Below are positions 30,898 to 39,492 of a DNA stretch of 64,000 bases, piece after piece. The stretch is from Comamonadaceae bacterium PBBC1 (GTDB lineage: Bacteria > Pseudomonadota > Gammaproteobacteria > Burkholderiales > Burkholderiaceae_C). The translations under genes were made by a program, and so were the position numbers. How positions within the stretch are numbered: the first letter of the stretch is position 1; each line of letters begins with the position of its first letter. Where the stretch lies: NCBI GenBank assembly GCA_002256145.1, contig NKIP01000004.1, positions 246,685 to 310,684 on the forward strand. The letters are read 5' to 3'. The notes under the pieces were generated by a model. The model did no database searches. It worked only from the letters and a program-made list of their open reading frames with translations, and was not told where the DNA came from.

Positions 30898-31983
30898 ATG
30901 AGTGCTTTTGATCATTTTGTGGGGACCCGGCCTGTCACCGGCACCCACGCCTTCGACATCCCTGCCTTGGAGGCCTGGCTCAGCGCCCGGCTGCCCGGTT
31001 TTGTGGGTCCCTTGAGCGTGGAAATGTTCAAGGGCGGGCAATCGAACCCCACCTACAAGCTCATCACCCCCTCGCGCCAATACGTGATGCGTGCCAAGCC
31101 GGGACCGGTGGCCAAGCTGCTCCCCTCGGCGCATGCCATTGAGCGCGAATTTGCCGTCATGCAAGGCCTTCACGGCACCGATGTGCCCGTGGCCGAAATG
31201 CATGTGCTGTGCGACGACGAATCGGTGATTGGCCGCGCCTTTTATGTGATGGAGTTCGTGCAAGGTCGTGTGCTCTGGGACCAGTCCCTGCCCGGCATGA
31301 CGCCGTCCGAACGCGGCGCGATTTACGACGAGATGAACCGGGTGCTGGCGGCGCTGCACAAGGTCGATGTCGCCAAGCAAGGACTGTCCAGCTACGGCAA
31401 ACCCGGTAACTACATCGAGCGCCAAATTGGCCGCTGGAGCAAGCAATACGCCGCATCCATCACTCAGCCCATTCCCGAGATGGACCAGCTGATCGAATGG
31501 CTGCCCAAAAACATCCCGGCCAGCGCCAAGGACGAGTCGCTGGTCGGCATCGTGCACGGCGACTACCGCCTGGACAACCTGATGTTCCACCCCACCGAAG
31601 CGCGCGTGCTGGCCGTGCTGGACTGGGAGCTGTCCACCCTGGGCCACCCGCTGGCCGACTTCAGCTACCACTGCATGGCTTGGCACATCACACCAGGCAC
31701 CTTCCGTGGCATAGGTGGTCTCGATTTCGCCGCCTTGGGCATCCCATCTGAAGTCGAATATATCCGCCGCTATTGCGAGCGCACGGGTTTCACCACGCCC
31801 GAAGCTTTGGCCCAGGACTGGAATTTTTACCTCGCTTACAACATGTTCCGCATCGCGGCCATTTTGCAAGGCATTGCCAAACGCGTCGAAGACGGCACCG
31901 CGTCCAGCGAACAAGCCAAGACCTCGGGCGCTGGCGCCCGACCCATGGCCGAGCTCGCCTGGCGTTTTGCCCGTCAGGCCTGA
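30898..31983 (+). CDS. phosphotransferase family protein (APH-like, ACAD10/11-type)
   Basis: A 361-residue aminoglycoside-phosphotransferase-fold protein of the group coupled to acyl-CoA dehydrogenases, as in eukaryotic ACAD10/11 where it phosphorylates 4-hydroxyacyl-CoA. The nucleotide loop has MFKGGQSNPTYKLI, the catalytic loop is GIVHGDYRLDNLMFHP (HGDxxxxN, Asp about residue 221) and the metal site AVLDWELSTLGHPLADF. All kinase residues are intact. The acyl-CoA dehydrogenase gene starts 39 nt downstream. Confidence 0.9.
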   Translation: MSAFDHFVGTRPVTGTHAFDIPALEAWLSARLPGFVGPLSVEMFKGGQSNPTYKLITPSRQYVMRAKPGPVAKLLPSAHAIEREFAVMQGLHGTDVPVAEMHVLCDDESVIGRAFYVMEFVQGRVLWDQSLPGMTPSERGAIYDEMNRVLAALHKVDVAKQGLSSYGKPGNYIERQIGRWSKQYAASITQPIPEMDQLIEWLPKNIPASAKDESLVGIVHGDYRLDNLMFHPTEARVLAVLDWELSTLGHPLADFSYHCMAWHITPGTFRGIGGLDFAALGIPSEVEYIRRYCERTGFTTPEALAQDWNFYLAYNMFRIAAILQGIAKRVEDGTASSEQAKTSGAGARPMAELAWRFARQA

Positions 31984-32022
31984 CCCTTTTACCCCCCGAA
32001 CCACAACCCCAGGAGAGAGACC

Positions 32023-33282
32023 ATGGATTTTGAATACACCCCCAAGGTCAAAGACATGCAGGCCCGTTTGTTGGCCTTCATGGACGAGCACATTTACCCC
32101 AACGAGGCGCGGTTCTTTGAAGAGATCGCCGAAAACCGTGCCAGAGGCAACGCTTGGGTCCCCACCAAAATCGTCGAGGAACTCAAGCCCAAGGCCTTGG
32201 CCGCCGGATTGTGGAACCTGTTTTTACCCAAGTCCACCCGTGCACCCCAAGGCCTGTCCAACCTCGAATACGCACCCCTGTGCGAAATCATGGGACGCGT
32301 GCCCTTTGCCGCAGAAATCTTCAACTGCTCAGCCCCCGACACCGGCAACATGGAAACGCTCGAACGCTACGCCAGCGAAGAGCTGAAAGACACATGGCTT
32401 GAGCCATTGTTGCGCGGCGAAATCCGCTCAGCGTTTTTGATGACAGAACCCGATGTGGCCTCATCCGATGCCACCAACATCGAATGCGAGATTCGCCGCG
32501 ATGGTGACGAGTACGTCATCAATGGCCGCAAGTGGTGGTCGTCAGGCGCAGGTGACCCACGCTGCGCGGTCTACATCGTCATGGGCAAAACCAACCCTGA
32601 CGCGGGTCGGCACGAGCAACAATCCATGATCGTGGTGCCTGCCAACACACCCGGCATCACCGTGGTGCGCGCCCTGTCGGTATTTGGTTACGATGACGCC
32701 CCGCACGGCCACATGGAGGTGGTGCTCAAGAACGTACGCGTGCCAGCCGAAAACATTTTGCTGGGCGAAGGCCGTGGCTTTGAAATTGCCCAAGGCCGCT
32801 TGGGCCCTGGCCGCATCCACCACTGCATGCGCACCATCGGCATTGCCGAGCGCGCGCTGGAGCTGATGTGCAAGCGCCTGAACGAGCGTGTGGCCTTTGG
32901 CCGTGAAGTGGCCCGTCAGACCGTTTGGCAAGAGCGCATCGCCGAGTCGCGTTGCATGATCGAGCAGGCCCGCCTGCTCACGCTCAAGGCCGCATCCATG
33001 ATGGACACCGTGGGCAACAAAGTGGCCAAGGCCGAAATCGCGATGATCAAGATCGTGGCCCCCAACATGGCCTGCCAGATCATCGACTGGGCCATTCAGG
33101 CCCACGGCGGTGGTGGTGTGTCGCAAGACTTCCCTTTGGCTTATGCGTACGCCCACCAGCGCACCCTGCGCTTGGCTGATGGCCCGGACGAGGTGCACCG
33201 CAACTCGCTGGCCAAGCTGGAATTGGCCAAGCAATTGGCCTTGCCAGGTGAAGTTCGCATGCCCGTCACACGCGGCAGTTGA
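32023..33282 (+). CDS. acyl-CoA dehydrogenase family protein
   Basis: FAD-dependent enzyme removing two hydrogens from an acyl-CoA. The 419 residues have the N-terminal helical domain, the FAD-binding [20 protein letters not shown] and [11 protein letters not shown] segments, the [19 protein letters not shown] helix, and the C-terminal [35 protein letters not shown]. Close resemblance to the dehydrogenase domain of ACAD11 matches the adjacent APH-like kinase; together they would handle 4-hydroxy fatty acyl-CoA by phosphorylation and elimination (inference). Terminated by a clear hairpin. Confidence 0.93.
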   Translation: MDFEYTPKVKDMQARLLAFMDEHIYPNEARFFEEIAENRARGNAWVPTKIVEELKPKALAAGLWNLFLPKSTRAPQGLSNLEYAPLCEIMGRVPFAAEIFNCSAPDTGNMETLERYASEELKDTWLEPLLRGEIRSAFLMTEPDVASSDATNIECEIRRDGDEYVINGRKWWSSGAGDPRCAVYIVMGKTNPDAGRHEQQSMIVVPANTPGITVVRALSVFGYDDAPHGHMEVVLKNVRVPAENILLGEGRGFEIAQGRLGPGRIHHCMRTIGIAERALELMCKRLNERVAFGREVARQTVWQERIAESRCMIEQARLLTLKAASMMDTVGNKVAKAEIAMIKIVAPNMACQIIDWAIQAHGGGGVSQDFPLAYAYAHQRTLRLADGPDEVHRNSLAKLELAKQLALPGEVRMPVTRGS

Positions 33283-33305
33283 GAGGACACCACCCACTCA
33301 CAAAA

Positions 33306-33330
33306 GGCCTGCCCTTGCAGGCCTTTTTTA
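33306..33330 (+). terminator. intrinsic terminator of the acyl-CoA dehydrogenase operon
   Basis: GGCCTGC (33306-33312) pairs with GCAGGCC (33317-33323) around CCTT, followed by six T. Confidence 0.9.
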
Positions 33331-33464
33331 TGCCAGAAGAAACAAGTCTCAAAGCACCTGCCAAACTCTTCATCATTGAGCATTCTGACTTTCTGAACAT
33401 TAACCACGACTTTTTCAACCGTCCAACCAAAAAGTGATGATTTGAGGGTTAGAATATCGCTTGT

Positions 33465-33541
33465 CGGAGCGTAGCGCAGCCTGGTAGCGCATCTGCTTTG
33501 GGAGCAGAGGGTCGCGAGTTCGAATCCCGCCGCTCCGACCA
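33465..33541 (+). tRNA. tRNA-Pro (anticodon TGG)
   Basis: A 77-nt cloverleaf: acceptor CGGAGCG pairs with CGCTCCG, discriminator A, encoded CCA at 33539-33541. The anticodon loop is TTTGGGA, giving TGG. The T-arm has GTTCGAATC and the D-arm AGCGCAGCCTGGTAGCGC. A TAGAAT -10-like hexamer lies 10 nt upstream. Confidence 0.95.
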
Positions 33542-33602
33542 TTTTCTTAAACTCAAATTTAAGTAAATACCCTCAAAAGTCTTTTACAAGACGCACAGTT
33601 CT

Positions 33603-33626
33603 AAAAGGCCCGTCAGGGCCTTTTGT
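33603..33626 (+). terminator. hairpin between the two tRNA genes
   Basis: AAAAGGCCC (33603-33611) pairs with GGGCCTTTT (33616-33624) around GTCA, an intrinsic terminator for the tRNA-Pro transcript. Confidence 0.75.
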
Positions 33627-33648
33627 GTTTCTGTCTCATCTGAAGTTT

Positions 33649-33725
33649 CTGCCCGTAGCTCAGTTGGATAGAGCAACAGCCTTCTAAGCTGTGGGTCACA
33701 GGTTCGATCCCTGTCGGGCAGACCA
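33649..33725 (+). tRNA. tRNA-Arg (anticodon TCT)
   Basis: A 77-nt cloverleaf: acceptor CTGCCCG pairs with CGGGCAG, discriminator A, encoded CCA at 33723-33725. The anticodon loop is CTTCTAA, giving TCT for AGA codons. The T-arm is GGTTCGATCC. No gene is evident in the 260 nt between it and the solute-binding protein. Confidence 0.95.
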
Positions 33726-33985
33726 TTTTGACCCTCCATTCCAACGCATGAATCTCATCCAAAGATTCAATGTTGATGGGTCGACAAGCTGGTCTAACCT
33801 CATCCAGCAAAGACTTGGCAATCAAAGACCTCCCAAAATCAGAAGCCATTTCAGCGGCACCTCTTCGGGTTTTCTCGGATGGGAGTCTGCAATTTAAGCC
33901 CACAAAAAGTTCCATAATGGTTCTGTCATTCTCGCCACAAGCCTTTTTGTAGCGTGTGCAAAATTGTCCTCCACTTGGAAAACCC

Positions 33986-35179
33986 ATGACCCTCTCTTCT
34001 TCACGTCGGCAAATCTTGACCCACGGCGCAAGCCTGTTGGGTGCATCAACAACTGGTTTGCTGCTCCCCCAAAATGCCCTAGCGCAAAGCGGCAAGATCC
34101 GTGTGGGCTTTATGCTGCCCTACACCGGCACCTTTGCCCAACTGGGCGTGGCCATTGAAAACGGCGTGCGCATGGCCATCAACGAGCAAGGTGGCAAGCT
34201 CGGGGGCCGTGAGATTGAATGGTTCAAGGTGGACGACGAATCCGAGCCCTCCAAAGCCATAGAAAATGCCAACAAACTGGTACAGCGCGACAAGGTCGAT
34301 GTGCTGATCGGCACCGTGCACTCGGGCGTGCAAATGGGCATCCACCGCGTAGCTCGTGAAAGCGGCGTGATCAGTTTGATCCCCAACGCGGGCGTGCACA
34401 TTGCCACCCGCGCCCAGTGCGCCCCCAATGTGTTCCGTACGAGCTTTTCCAACAGCCAGCCCACCATGGCGCTGGGCGAAGCCATGGTCAAGCGCGGCCA
34501 CAAAAAGGCAGTCTGGATCACCTGGAAATACGCCGCTGGTGATGAAGCCTTTGAAGGTTTTAAAGAAAGCTACACCAAAGCGGGTGGCACCATCATCAAG
34601 GAATTGGGCCTGCCCTTCCCCAACGTCGAGTTCCAGGCGCTGCTGACCGAAATCGCCGCGCTCAAGCCCGACGCTGTGGCTTGCTTCTTTGCCGGCGGCG
34701 GCGCGGCCAAGTTTTTGCGCGACTACGCCGCAGCGGGCCTCAAGGGCAAGATTCCGCTGTATGGTTCGGGCTTTTTGACCGAAGGCGTACTCGAGGCCGC
34801 TGGCCCCGCAGCTGACGGCGTGCTCACTGCCCTGCATTACGGCGACGGCATCGAGACCAAGCGCAACAAGGAATTCCGACTCAACTACGCCAAAACCTTC
34901 AAGATGCAGCCCGATGTGTATGCCGTGCAAGGCTACGACACGGGTTTGTTGCTGGTGCAGGGTGCCAACGCTGTCAAAGGTGATGTGAGCCAAAAGGCCA
35001 ACATGATCAAGGCCATGGAAACCGCCGTGATCGACAGCCCACGTGGCAAGTGGACCATGAGCAAATCGCACAACCCCGTGCAAGACATTTACCTGCGTGA
35101 AGTTTCCAACAAGGAAAACAAGGTCATTGGCATTGCCGCCAAGGCCCTGGCTGACTCGGGCGCTGGCTGCCGCATGTGA
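33986..35179 (+). CDS. ABC transporter substrate-binding protein, branched-chain amino acid (LivK) type
   Basis: A 397-residue periplasmic type I binding protein of the Leu/Ile/Val family, which in Burkholderiales often binds aromatic acids. The N-terminus MTLSSSRRQILTHGASLLG...ALAQS carries a twin-arginine-type signal (RRQIL) with cleavage after about AQS. The mature domain starts KIRVGFMLPYTGTFAQLGVAIENGVRMAINE, the standard LivK-type opening. It has no permease or ATPase beside it; the only LivHMGF set in the window is 25 kb away. Start at 33986; an upstream start adds 10 residues without signal character. Confidence 0.9.
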   Translation: MTLSSSRRQILTHGASLLGASTTGLLLPQNALAQSGKIRVGFMLPYTGTFAQLGVAIENGVRMAINEQGGKLGGREIEWFKVDDESEPSKAIENANKLVQRDKVDVLIGTVHSGVQMGIHRVARESGVISLIPNAGVHIATRAQCAPNVFRTSFSNSQPTMALGEAMVKRGHKKAVWITWKYAAGDEAFEGFKESYTKAGGTIIKELGLPFPNVEFQALLTEIAALKPDAVACFFAGGGAAKFLRDYAAAGLKGKIPLYGSGFLTEGVLEAAGPAADGVLTALHYGDGIETKRNKEFRLNYAKTFKMQPDVYAVQGYDTGLLLVQGANAVKGDVSQKANMIKAMETAVIDSPRGKWTMSKSHNPVQDIYLREVSNKENKVIGIAAKALADSGAGCRM

Positions 35180-35236
35180 TGCCGCCTCCCCCTGGGTCAT
35201 CCAGGGGCGGCGAGGGGTTCAAACCCCAACAAGCGC

Positions 35237-35292
35237 AACCCATTTGGCCGTGATCCGCCTCCAGGCGGAACACTCGTCAAATGGGTTTTTCT
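35237..35292. terminator. nested bidirectional terminator between convergent genes
   Basis: AACCCATTTG (35237-35246) pairs with CAAATGGGTT (35278-35287) and encloses a second hairpin TCCGCC-TCCA-GGCGGA (35254-35269). TTTTT follows on the plus strand. The outer right arm overlaps the stop codon of the LysR gene. Confidence 0.8.
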
Positions 35293-36212
35293 TCGCCTGG
35301 CACCTGACCATCCCCAAAAAGACCCCAGGTCAATTGACGCAGCCATTGATGACCCGGGTCACGGTGCAAGCGACTGTGCCAAAACTGGTGGATGGCACTT
35401 TGCGCCAGGGGTATCGGTAAATCGCGTTTGACGAGCCCAAACGGTTCGAGGACGCGGTCGGCAAACCGTTCGGGCACGGTGGCAATCAAGTTCGAGTGGC
35501 GCAGCACATCACCCAGCGCCACATAGTGCGGCACGGTCAATCGAAACTGCCGACGCAATTTTTGATTTTCCAAAGCGACATCGACCCGGCCATGGCCTGT
35601 GCCGGCCGCCACGATGCGCACATGCTCGGCCGCGGTGAATGCCGCCAGATGCAGCATGTCTTGTTCTGCCAGCGCATGCCCTTGGCGCATCAAACAAATG
35701 TATTTCTGCCGAAACAAGGCTTGCTGAAAAAACCCCGCCTGCAGCTGCGGCAACAAACCCATGGCCAGGTCAATGCGGCCGGTGGCCATGTCCTCTTTGA
35801 GCGAGGCCTGCGTCACGCTGACCACCTGCAAGGTCACCCCGGGGGCTGACCGCGTCAAGGCATCCACCAGCACCGGCAAAAAATACATCTCGCCCACATC
35901 GGTCATGGCCAGGGTGAAGCTGCGCGTGCTCAGCGCAGGGTCAAATGCCGCCCGCACATTCAAGGCTTGTTGCAAACCATCCAAAGCCATGGCCACGGGT
36001 TCGGCCAATTGCAAGGCATAGGGCGTGGGCTCCATGCGCCCTTGCGTGCGCAAAAAAAGCTCATCGCCCAAAGTGCTGCGCAAACGCCCCAAGGCACTGC
36101 TGACGGCAGGCTGGCTCATGCCCAGCACCTCTGCCACCGTGGACACCCGCTTCTTCAAAAGCAAATGATGCAAGACCACCAACAGGTTCAGATCGATTTT
36201 GGAGATGTCCAT
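35277..36212 (-). CDS. LysR family transcriptional regulator (NahR/NagR-like)
   Basis: A 311-residue LysR-type regulator, divergent from the salicylate operon and so its likely activator. The N-terminal winged HTH is IDLNLLVVLHHLLLKKRVSTVAEVLGMSQPAVSSALGRLR; the start MDISKIDLNLL is the same kind as in NahR/NagR/DntR, which respond to salicylate. The effector domain follows with FTLAMTDVGEMYFLPVLVDAL, again the NahR pattern. Effector identity is inferred from context. A candidate binding palindrome lies 17 nt upstream of its start. Confidence 0.88.
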   Translation of the reverse strand: MDISKIDLNLLVVLHHLLLKKRVSTVAEVLGMSQPAVSSALGRLRSTLGDELFLRTQGRMEPTPYALQLAEPVAMALDGLQQALNVRAAFDPALSTRSFTLAMTDVGEMYFLPVLVDALTRSAPGVTLQVVSVTQASLKEDMATGRIDLAMGLLPQLQAGFFQQALFRQKYICLMRQGHALAEQDMLHLAAFTAAEHVRIVAAGTGHGRVDVALENQKLRRQFRLTVPHYVALGDVLRHSNLIATVPERFADRVLEPFGLVKRDLPIPLAQSAIHQFWHSRLHRDPGHQWLRQLTWGLFGDGQVPGEEKPI

Positions 36213-36228
36213 GGGTGGATGCCCTTTT

Positions 36229-36247
36229 GTATTTGATTTTCAAATAC
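36229..36247. promoter_or_regulatory. candidate LysR operator in the divergent nag-type promoter
   Basis: GTATTTGATTTTCAAATAC is an 8-bp inverted repeat around 3 nt and contains a T-N11-A motif, the usual LysR-type recognition box. It lies between the LysR gene and the oxygenase operon, 77 nt before the first operon gene. Confidence 0.65.
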
Positions 36248-36323
36248 TGACTATACAAATAATCCGGTTTACTAATTTTTAGATTTTACGCATGATCCAA
36301 GTCAAGTTTCATCAGGAGTCCCC

Positions 36324-37589
36324 ATGCAGGAACACCCCATTCACTGGGAGACACAGGGTACGAGCCGTGTGCCCTTTGCCCTTTATGCCAACCAGGACAG
36401 CCACAAAAAAGAACTGGATCGGTTTTTTTACAAAGCCCACTGGAGCTATGTGGGCCTGGAGGCCGAGGTCCCCAACCCGGGCGACTTCAAGCGGACCGCC
36501 ATCGGCGAACGCTCGGTCATCATGACGCGCAGCCAGGACGGTCAAATTCACGTCGTTGAAAACGTCTGCGCCCACCGGGGGATGGCGTTTTGCCGTGAGC
36601 GGCATGGCAACAAAAAAGAATTGGTCTGCCCCTATCACCAGTGGAGTTACGCGTTGGACGGCAAGCTGCAAGGCGTGCCCTTCAGGCGTGGCGTGCGCCA
36701 GGATGGCAAAGTCAATGGCGGCATGCCCGCCGACTTTGACCCCAAGGACCACGGACTGACCTCGCTGAAAGTGGCCACACGGGGCGGGGTGGTGTTTGCC
36801 TCGTTTGACCATGCGGTGGAGTCCCTCGAAGACTTCATGGGGCCCACCATCCTGCGTTACTTTGACCGTCTGTTCAATGGCCGCAAGCTCACCATCCTGG
36901 GCTACAACCGCCAACGCATTCCGGGCAACTGGAAGCTGATGCAGGAAAACATCAAAGACCCTTACCACCCCGGCCTGCTGCACACCTGGTTTGTGACCTT
37001 TGGCCTTTGGCGTGCCGACAACAAGTCTGAGCTGCGCATGGACGAACACCACCGCCATGCGGCCATGATTTCCACGCGCGGCTCAGCGGGTCAGGCTGCG
37101 GGCGACAAAGCCCAGGTCACGCAAGTGAGCAGCTTCAAGGCGAGCATGCAGCTCAATGACCCGAGTTTTTTGGACATCGTGCCCGAGCCTTGGTGGCAAC
37201 TGGGCGATCAGATGCCCACCGCCGTGATGATGACGCTGTTTCCCAGCGTGATTTTTCAGCAGCAGGTCAACAGCGTGTCCACCCGCCACATCCAGCCCGA
37301 TGGTCATGGCGCGTTTGACTTTGTCTGGACGCACTTTGGCTTTGAAGACGACACGCCCGAGATGACCGAGCGCCGTTTGCGCCAGGCCAACCTGTTTGGC
37401 CCGGCGGGCTTCGTGTCGGCCGACGATGGCGAGGTGATCGAGTTTTCGCAGCAGGCCTTTGAAAGCAAACCCGAGCACCGCATGCTGGTGGAGCTGGGCG
37501 GACGCGATGTGGGCGAGACCGACCACATGGTGACCGAAACCCTGATCAGGGGCATGTACGAATACTGGCGCAAAGTGATGGAGGATTGA
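36324..37589 (+). CDS. nagG: Rieske ring-hydroxylating oxygenase large subunit (salicylate 5-hydroxylase type)
   Basis: Catalytic alpha subunit of a three-component oxygenase, proposed to hydroxylate salicylate to gentisate. The Rieske cluster ligands are Cys82, His84, Cys102 and His105 (CAHRGMAFC...CPYHQW). The mononuclear iron site shows Asp212, His215 and His220 in [14 protein letters not shown]. The 421-residue length fits the family, and the downstream gentisate genes point to salicylate as substrate over anthranilate or terephthalate. Symbol assigned by operon context and likeness to NagG; substrate not proved. The stop at 37587-37589 is 2 nt from the small subunit start. Confidence 0.85.
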   Translation: MQEHPIHWETQGTSRVPFALYANQDSHKKELDRFFYKAHWSYVGLEAEVPNPGDFKRTAIGERSVIMTRSQDGQIHVVENVCAHRGMAFCRERHGNKKELVCPYHQWSYALDGKLQGVPFRRGVRQDGKVNGGMPADFDPKDHGLTSLKVATRGGVVFASFDHAVESLEDFMGPTILRYFDRLFNGRKLTILGYNRQRIPGNWKLMQENIKDPYHPGLLHTWFVTFGLWRADNKSELRMDEHHRHAAMISTRGSAGQAAGDKAQVTQVSSFKASMQLNDPSFLDIVPEPWWQLGDQMPTAVMMTLFPSVIFQQQVNSVSTRHIQPDGHGAFDFVWTHFGFEDDTPEMTERRLRQANLFGPAGFVSADDGEVIEFSQQAFESKPEHRMLVELGGRDVGETDHMVTETLIRGMYEYWRKVMED

Positions 37590-37591
37590 TC

Positions 37592-38077
37592 ATGGCCAAA
37601 CCTTTGATAGACCTGCAAACCTGGTTCGACATCCAGCAGCTTTACGCCGATTACGCCAGTGCCGTGGACAGCGGCAACTGGGACTTGTGGCCCGAGTTTT
37701 TCACCGATGCATGCGTGTACAAACTGCAGCCACGTGAAAACTTCGAGCGGGGCTTTCCGCTGTGCACCTTGTCGTTCACCAGCAAAGGCATGCTCAAAGA
37801 CCGCGTGTATGGCATCAGCGAAACGATTTACCACGACCCCTATTACCAGCGGCATGTGGTGGGTGCGCCCATCGTGCGACGCATTGAAGAAGGCCGCATC
37901 CATGCCGAAGCCAACTATGCGGTGTTTCGCACCAAGCTCGACAAGGAAAGCACCGTGTTCAATGTGGGCCGCTACATCGACACCATCGTGCAGACTCCCG
38001 AAGGCTTCAAGTTCGCTGAGCGCATCTGCGTGTACGACAGCGAGATGATCCCCAACTCCATCATTTACCCCATCTGA
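37592..38077 (+). CDS. nagH: ring-hydroxylating oxygenase small subunit (salicylate 5-hydroxylase type)
   Basis: Beta subunit of the oxygenase, a structural cone-shaped SnoaL/NTF2-fold protein without cofactor. The 161 residues show [33 protein letters not shown], the normal opening of such subunits, and [23 protein letters not shown] at the end. The ATG at 37592 is 2 nt after the large subunit stop; a TTG 6 nt earlier overlaps that stop. The Rieske ferredoxin gene begins 2 nt after its own stop. Confidence 0.88.
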   Translation: MAKPLIDLQTWFDIQQLYADYASAVDSGNWDLWPEFFTDACVYKLQPRENFERGFPLCTLSFTSKGMLKDRVYGISETIYHDPYYQRHVVGAPIVRRIEEGRIHAEANYAVFRTKLDKESTVFNVGRYIDTIVQTPEGFKFAERICVYDSEMIPNSIIYPI

Positions 38078-38079
38078 TC

Positions 38080-38397
38080 ATGACCCAATGGATTGACGTG
38101 GCCGCCGAGGCCGATTTGTTTGAAGGCGCTGGCATCGCTGTGTCCCCTGAAGGCCAGGACATCGCCGTCTTCAAACTCGAAGATGGCGGCGTTTTCGCCA
38201 TCAACAACCTGTGCAGCCATGGCAATGCCAAGCTCTGCGACGGCTTTGTCGAAGGACACATGGTGGAGTGCCCCTTCCATCAGGCGCTGTTTGATGTGCG
38301 TGACGGCACAGTGAGTTGCGGCCCGGCCACCGAGCCGGTCAAGTCTTGGCCCGTCAAGATTGAGAATGGTCGCGTCTATCTCAATCTGGTCACTTGA
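38080..38397 (+). CDS. nagAb: Rieske [2Fe-2S] ferredoxin of the oxygenase
   Basis: Small electron carrier between reductase and oxygenase. The 105 residues carry the Rieske ligands Cys45, His47, Cys64 and His67 (LCSHGNA...ECPFHQALFD) and the family ending AVKIENGRVYLNL-like PVKIENGRVYLNLVT. In the U2-type nag cluster this carrier is shared with naphthalene dioxygenase; no naphthalene dioxygenase genes occur here, so it serves the salicylate enzyme only. Confidence 0.9.
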   Translation: MTQWIDVAAEADLFEGAGIAVSPEGQDIAVFKLEDGGVFAINNLCSHGNAKLCDGFVEGHMVECPFHQALFDVRDGTVSCGPATEPVKSWPVKIENGRVYLNLVT

Positions 38398-38427
38398 CGA
38401 TCGCCGCGCATCATACCTTATGACATT

Positions 38428-39459
38428 TTGGTGCAGCCCAGCGGCCGCAGCTTCACTGCCGATGACAACGAAACCCTGCTGACCGCCGGCATCCGCCAAG
38501 GCATTGGCCTGCCATATGGCTGCAAGGACGGCGCTTGCGGTTCGTGCAAGTGCAAAAAAATCTCGGGCACCGTGGTGCATGGCCCCCACCAGGCCAAAGC
38601 GCTGAGCGACGAGGAAGAAGCCCAAGGCCTGATCCTGACTTGCTGCGCCACCGCCCAAAGCGATGTGGTGCTCGAATCCAAGCAAGTGACGGCCGAAGGT
38701 GGCTTGCCCGTCAAGAAGATGCCGGTGCGCGTGGTCAGCCTAGAGAAAAAGTCACACGATGTGATCGAACTCAAGTTGCAGCTGCCTGCCAACGATGTGA
38801 TGAAGTTCCACGCCGGTCAGTACATCGAGTTTTTGCTGCGCGACGGCTCACGCCGCAGCTACAGCATGGCCAACGCCCCCCACACGCTGGAAGTGGCCCC
38901 GCCCACAGTGCAACTGCACATCCGCCACATGCCCGGTGGCAAATTCACCGATGTGGTGTTCGGCACCATAAAGGAAAAAGACATCCTGCGTGCAGAAGGT
39001 CCGTACGGCAGCTTTTATCTGCGCGAAGACAACGAGAAACCCATCGTGCTTCTGGCCTCGGGCACGGGTTTTGCCCCCATCAAGGCGCTGATCGAGCACA
39101 TGCAGCACCGCGGCATCACCCGCCCGACTACGCTGTACTGGGGAGGTCGCCGTCCGTCTGACCTCTACATGGCTGACTGGGTTGAGGCCCGCTTGGCCGA
39201 AATGCCCAACCTGCGCTATGTGCCCGTGATCTCGAACGCCGAAGCCGAAGACCAATGGACCGGCCGCACAGGCTTTGTGCACCAGGCGGTGTTGCAAGAT
39301 TTCCATGATTTGTCGGGCCACCAGATCTATGCCTGCGGCGCGCCCATCGTGGTGGACTCGGCCAAACGCGACTACGTGGCGCAAGGTGGCCTGCCCGAAG
39401 AAGAGTTCTACGCTGACTCGTTCACATCCGCCGCCGACAAGTCAACGACATCGGCCTGA
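38428..39459 (+). CDS. nagAa: ferredoxin reductase of the oxygenase (plant-type [2Fe-2S] + FAD/NAD domains)
   Basis: Passes electrons from NADH through FAD and a plant-type [2Fe-2S] cluster to the Rieske ferredoxin. Cluster ligands are Cys32, Cys37, Cys40 (GCKDGACGSCKC) and Cys72. The FAD motif RSYSMANAP and the NAD segment LASGTGFAPIKALIEHM follow. The start is unclear: the frame opens after the ferredoxin stop with no ATG before a TTG at 38428. An ATG at 38420 would fit the family start but is one base out of frame across a run of four T. See findings. Confidence 0.85.
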   Translation: MVQPSGRSFTADDNETLLTAGIRQGIGLPYGCKDGACGSCKCKKISGTVVHGPHQAKALSDEEEAQGLILTCCATAQSDVVLESKQVTAEGGLPVKKMPVRVVSLEKKSHDVIELKLQLPANDVMKFHAGQYIEFLLRDGSRRSYSMANAPHTLEVAPPTVQLHIRHMPGGKFTDVVFGTIKEKDILRAEGPYGSFYLREDNEKPIVLLASGTGFAPIKALIEHMQHRGITRPTTLYWGGRRPSDLYMADWVEARLAEMPNLRYVPVISNAEAEDQWTGRTGFVHQAVLQDFHDLSGHQIYACGAPIVVDSAKRDYVAQGGLPEEEFYADSFTSAADKSTTSA

Positions 39460-39492
39460 TAAAAATAGCCCAAGCTCATCACAGGTGACAAC

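Noticed and set aside
30817..32091. 424-residue minus-strand frame opposite the APH-like kinase
   Set aside because: The kinase on the plus strand has all catalytic motifs. The mirror frame is Gly/Val/His-rich without recognisable domains.
33141..33542. Minus-strand frame starting MVGAAGFELATLCSQSRCATRLRY
   Set aside because: It is the reverse translation of tRNA-Pro and of the terminator, a known mis-annotation.
33613..34095. 160-residue minus-strand frame containing CPTGIEPVTHSLEGCCSIQLSYG
   Set aside because: That peptide is the well-known artefact of translating a tRNA-Arg gene backwards; the frame also runs into the next gene's signal peptide.
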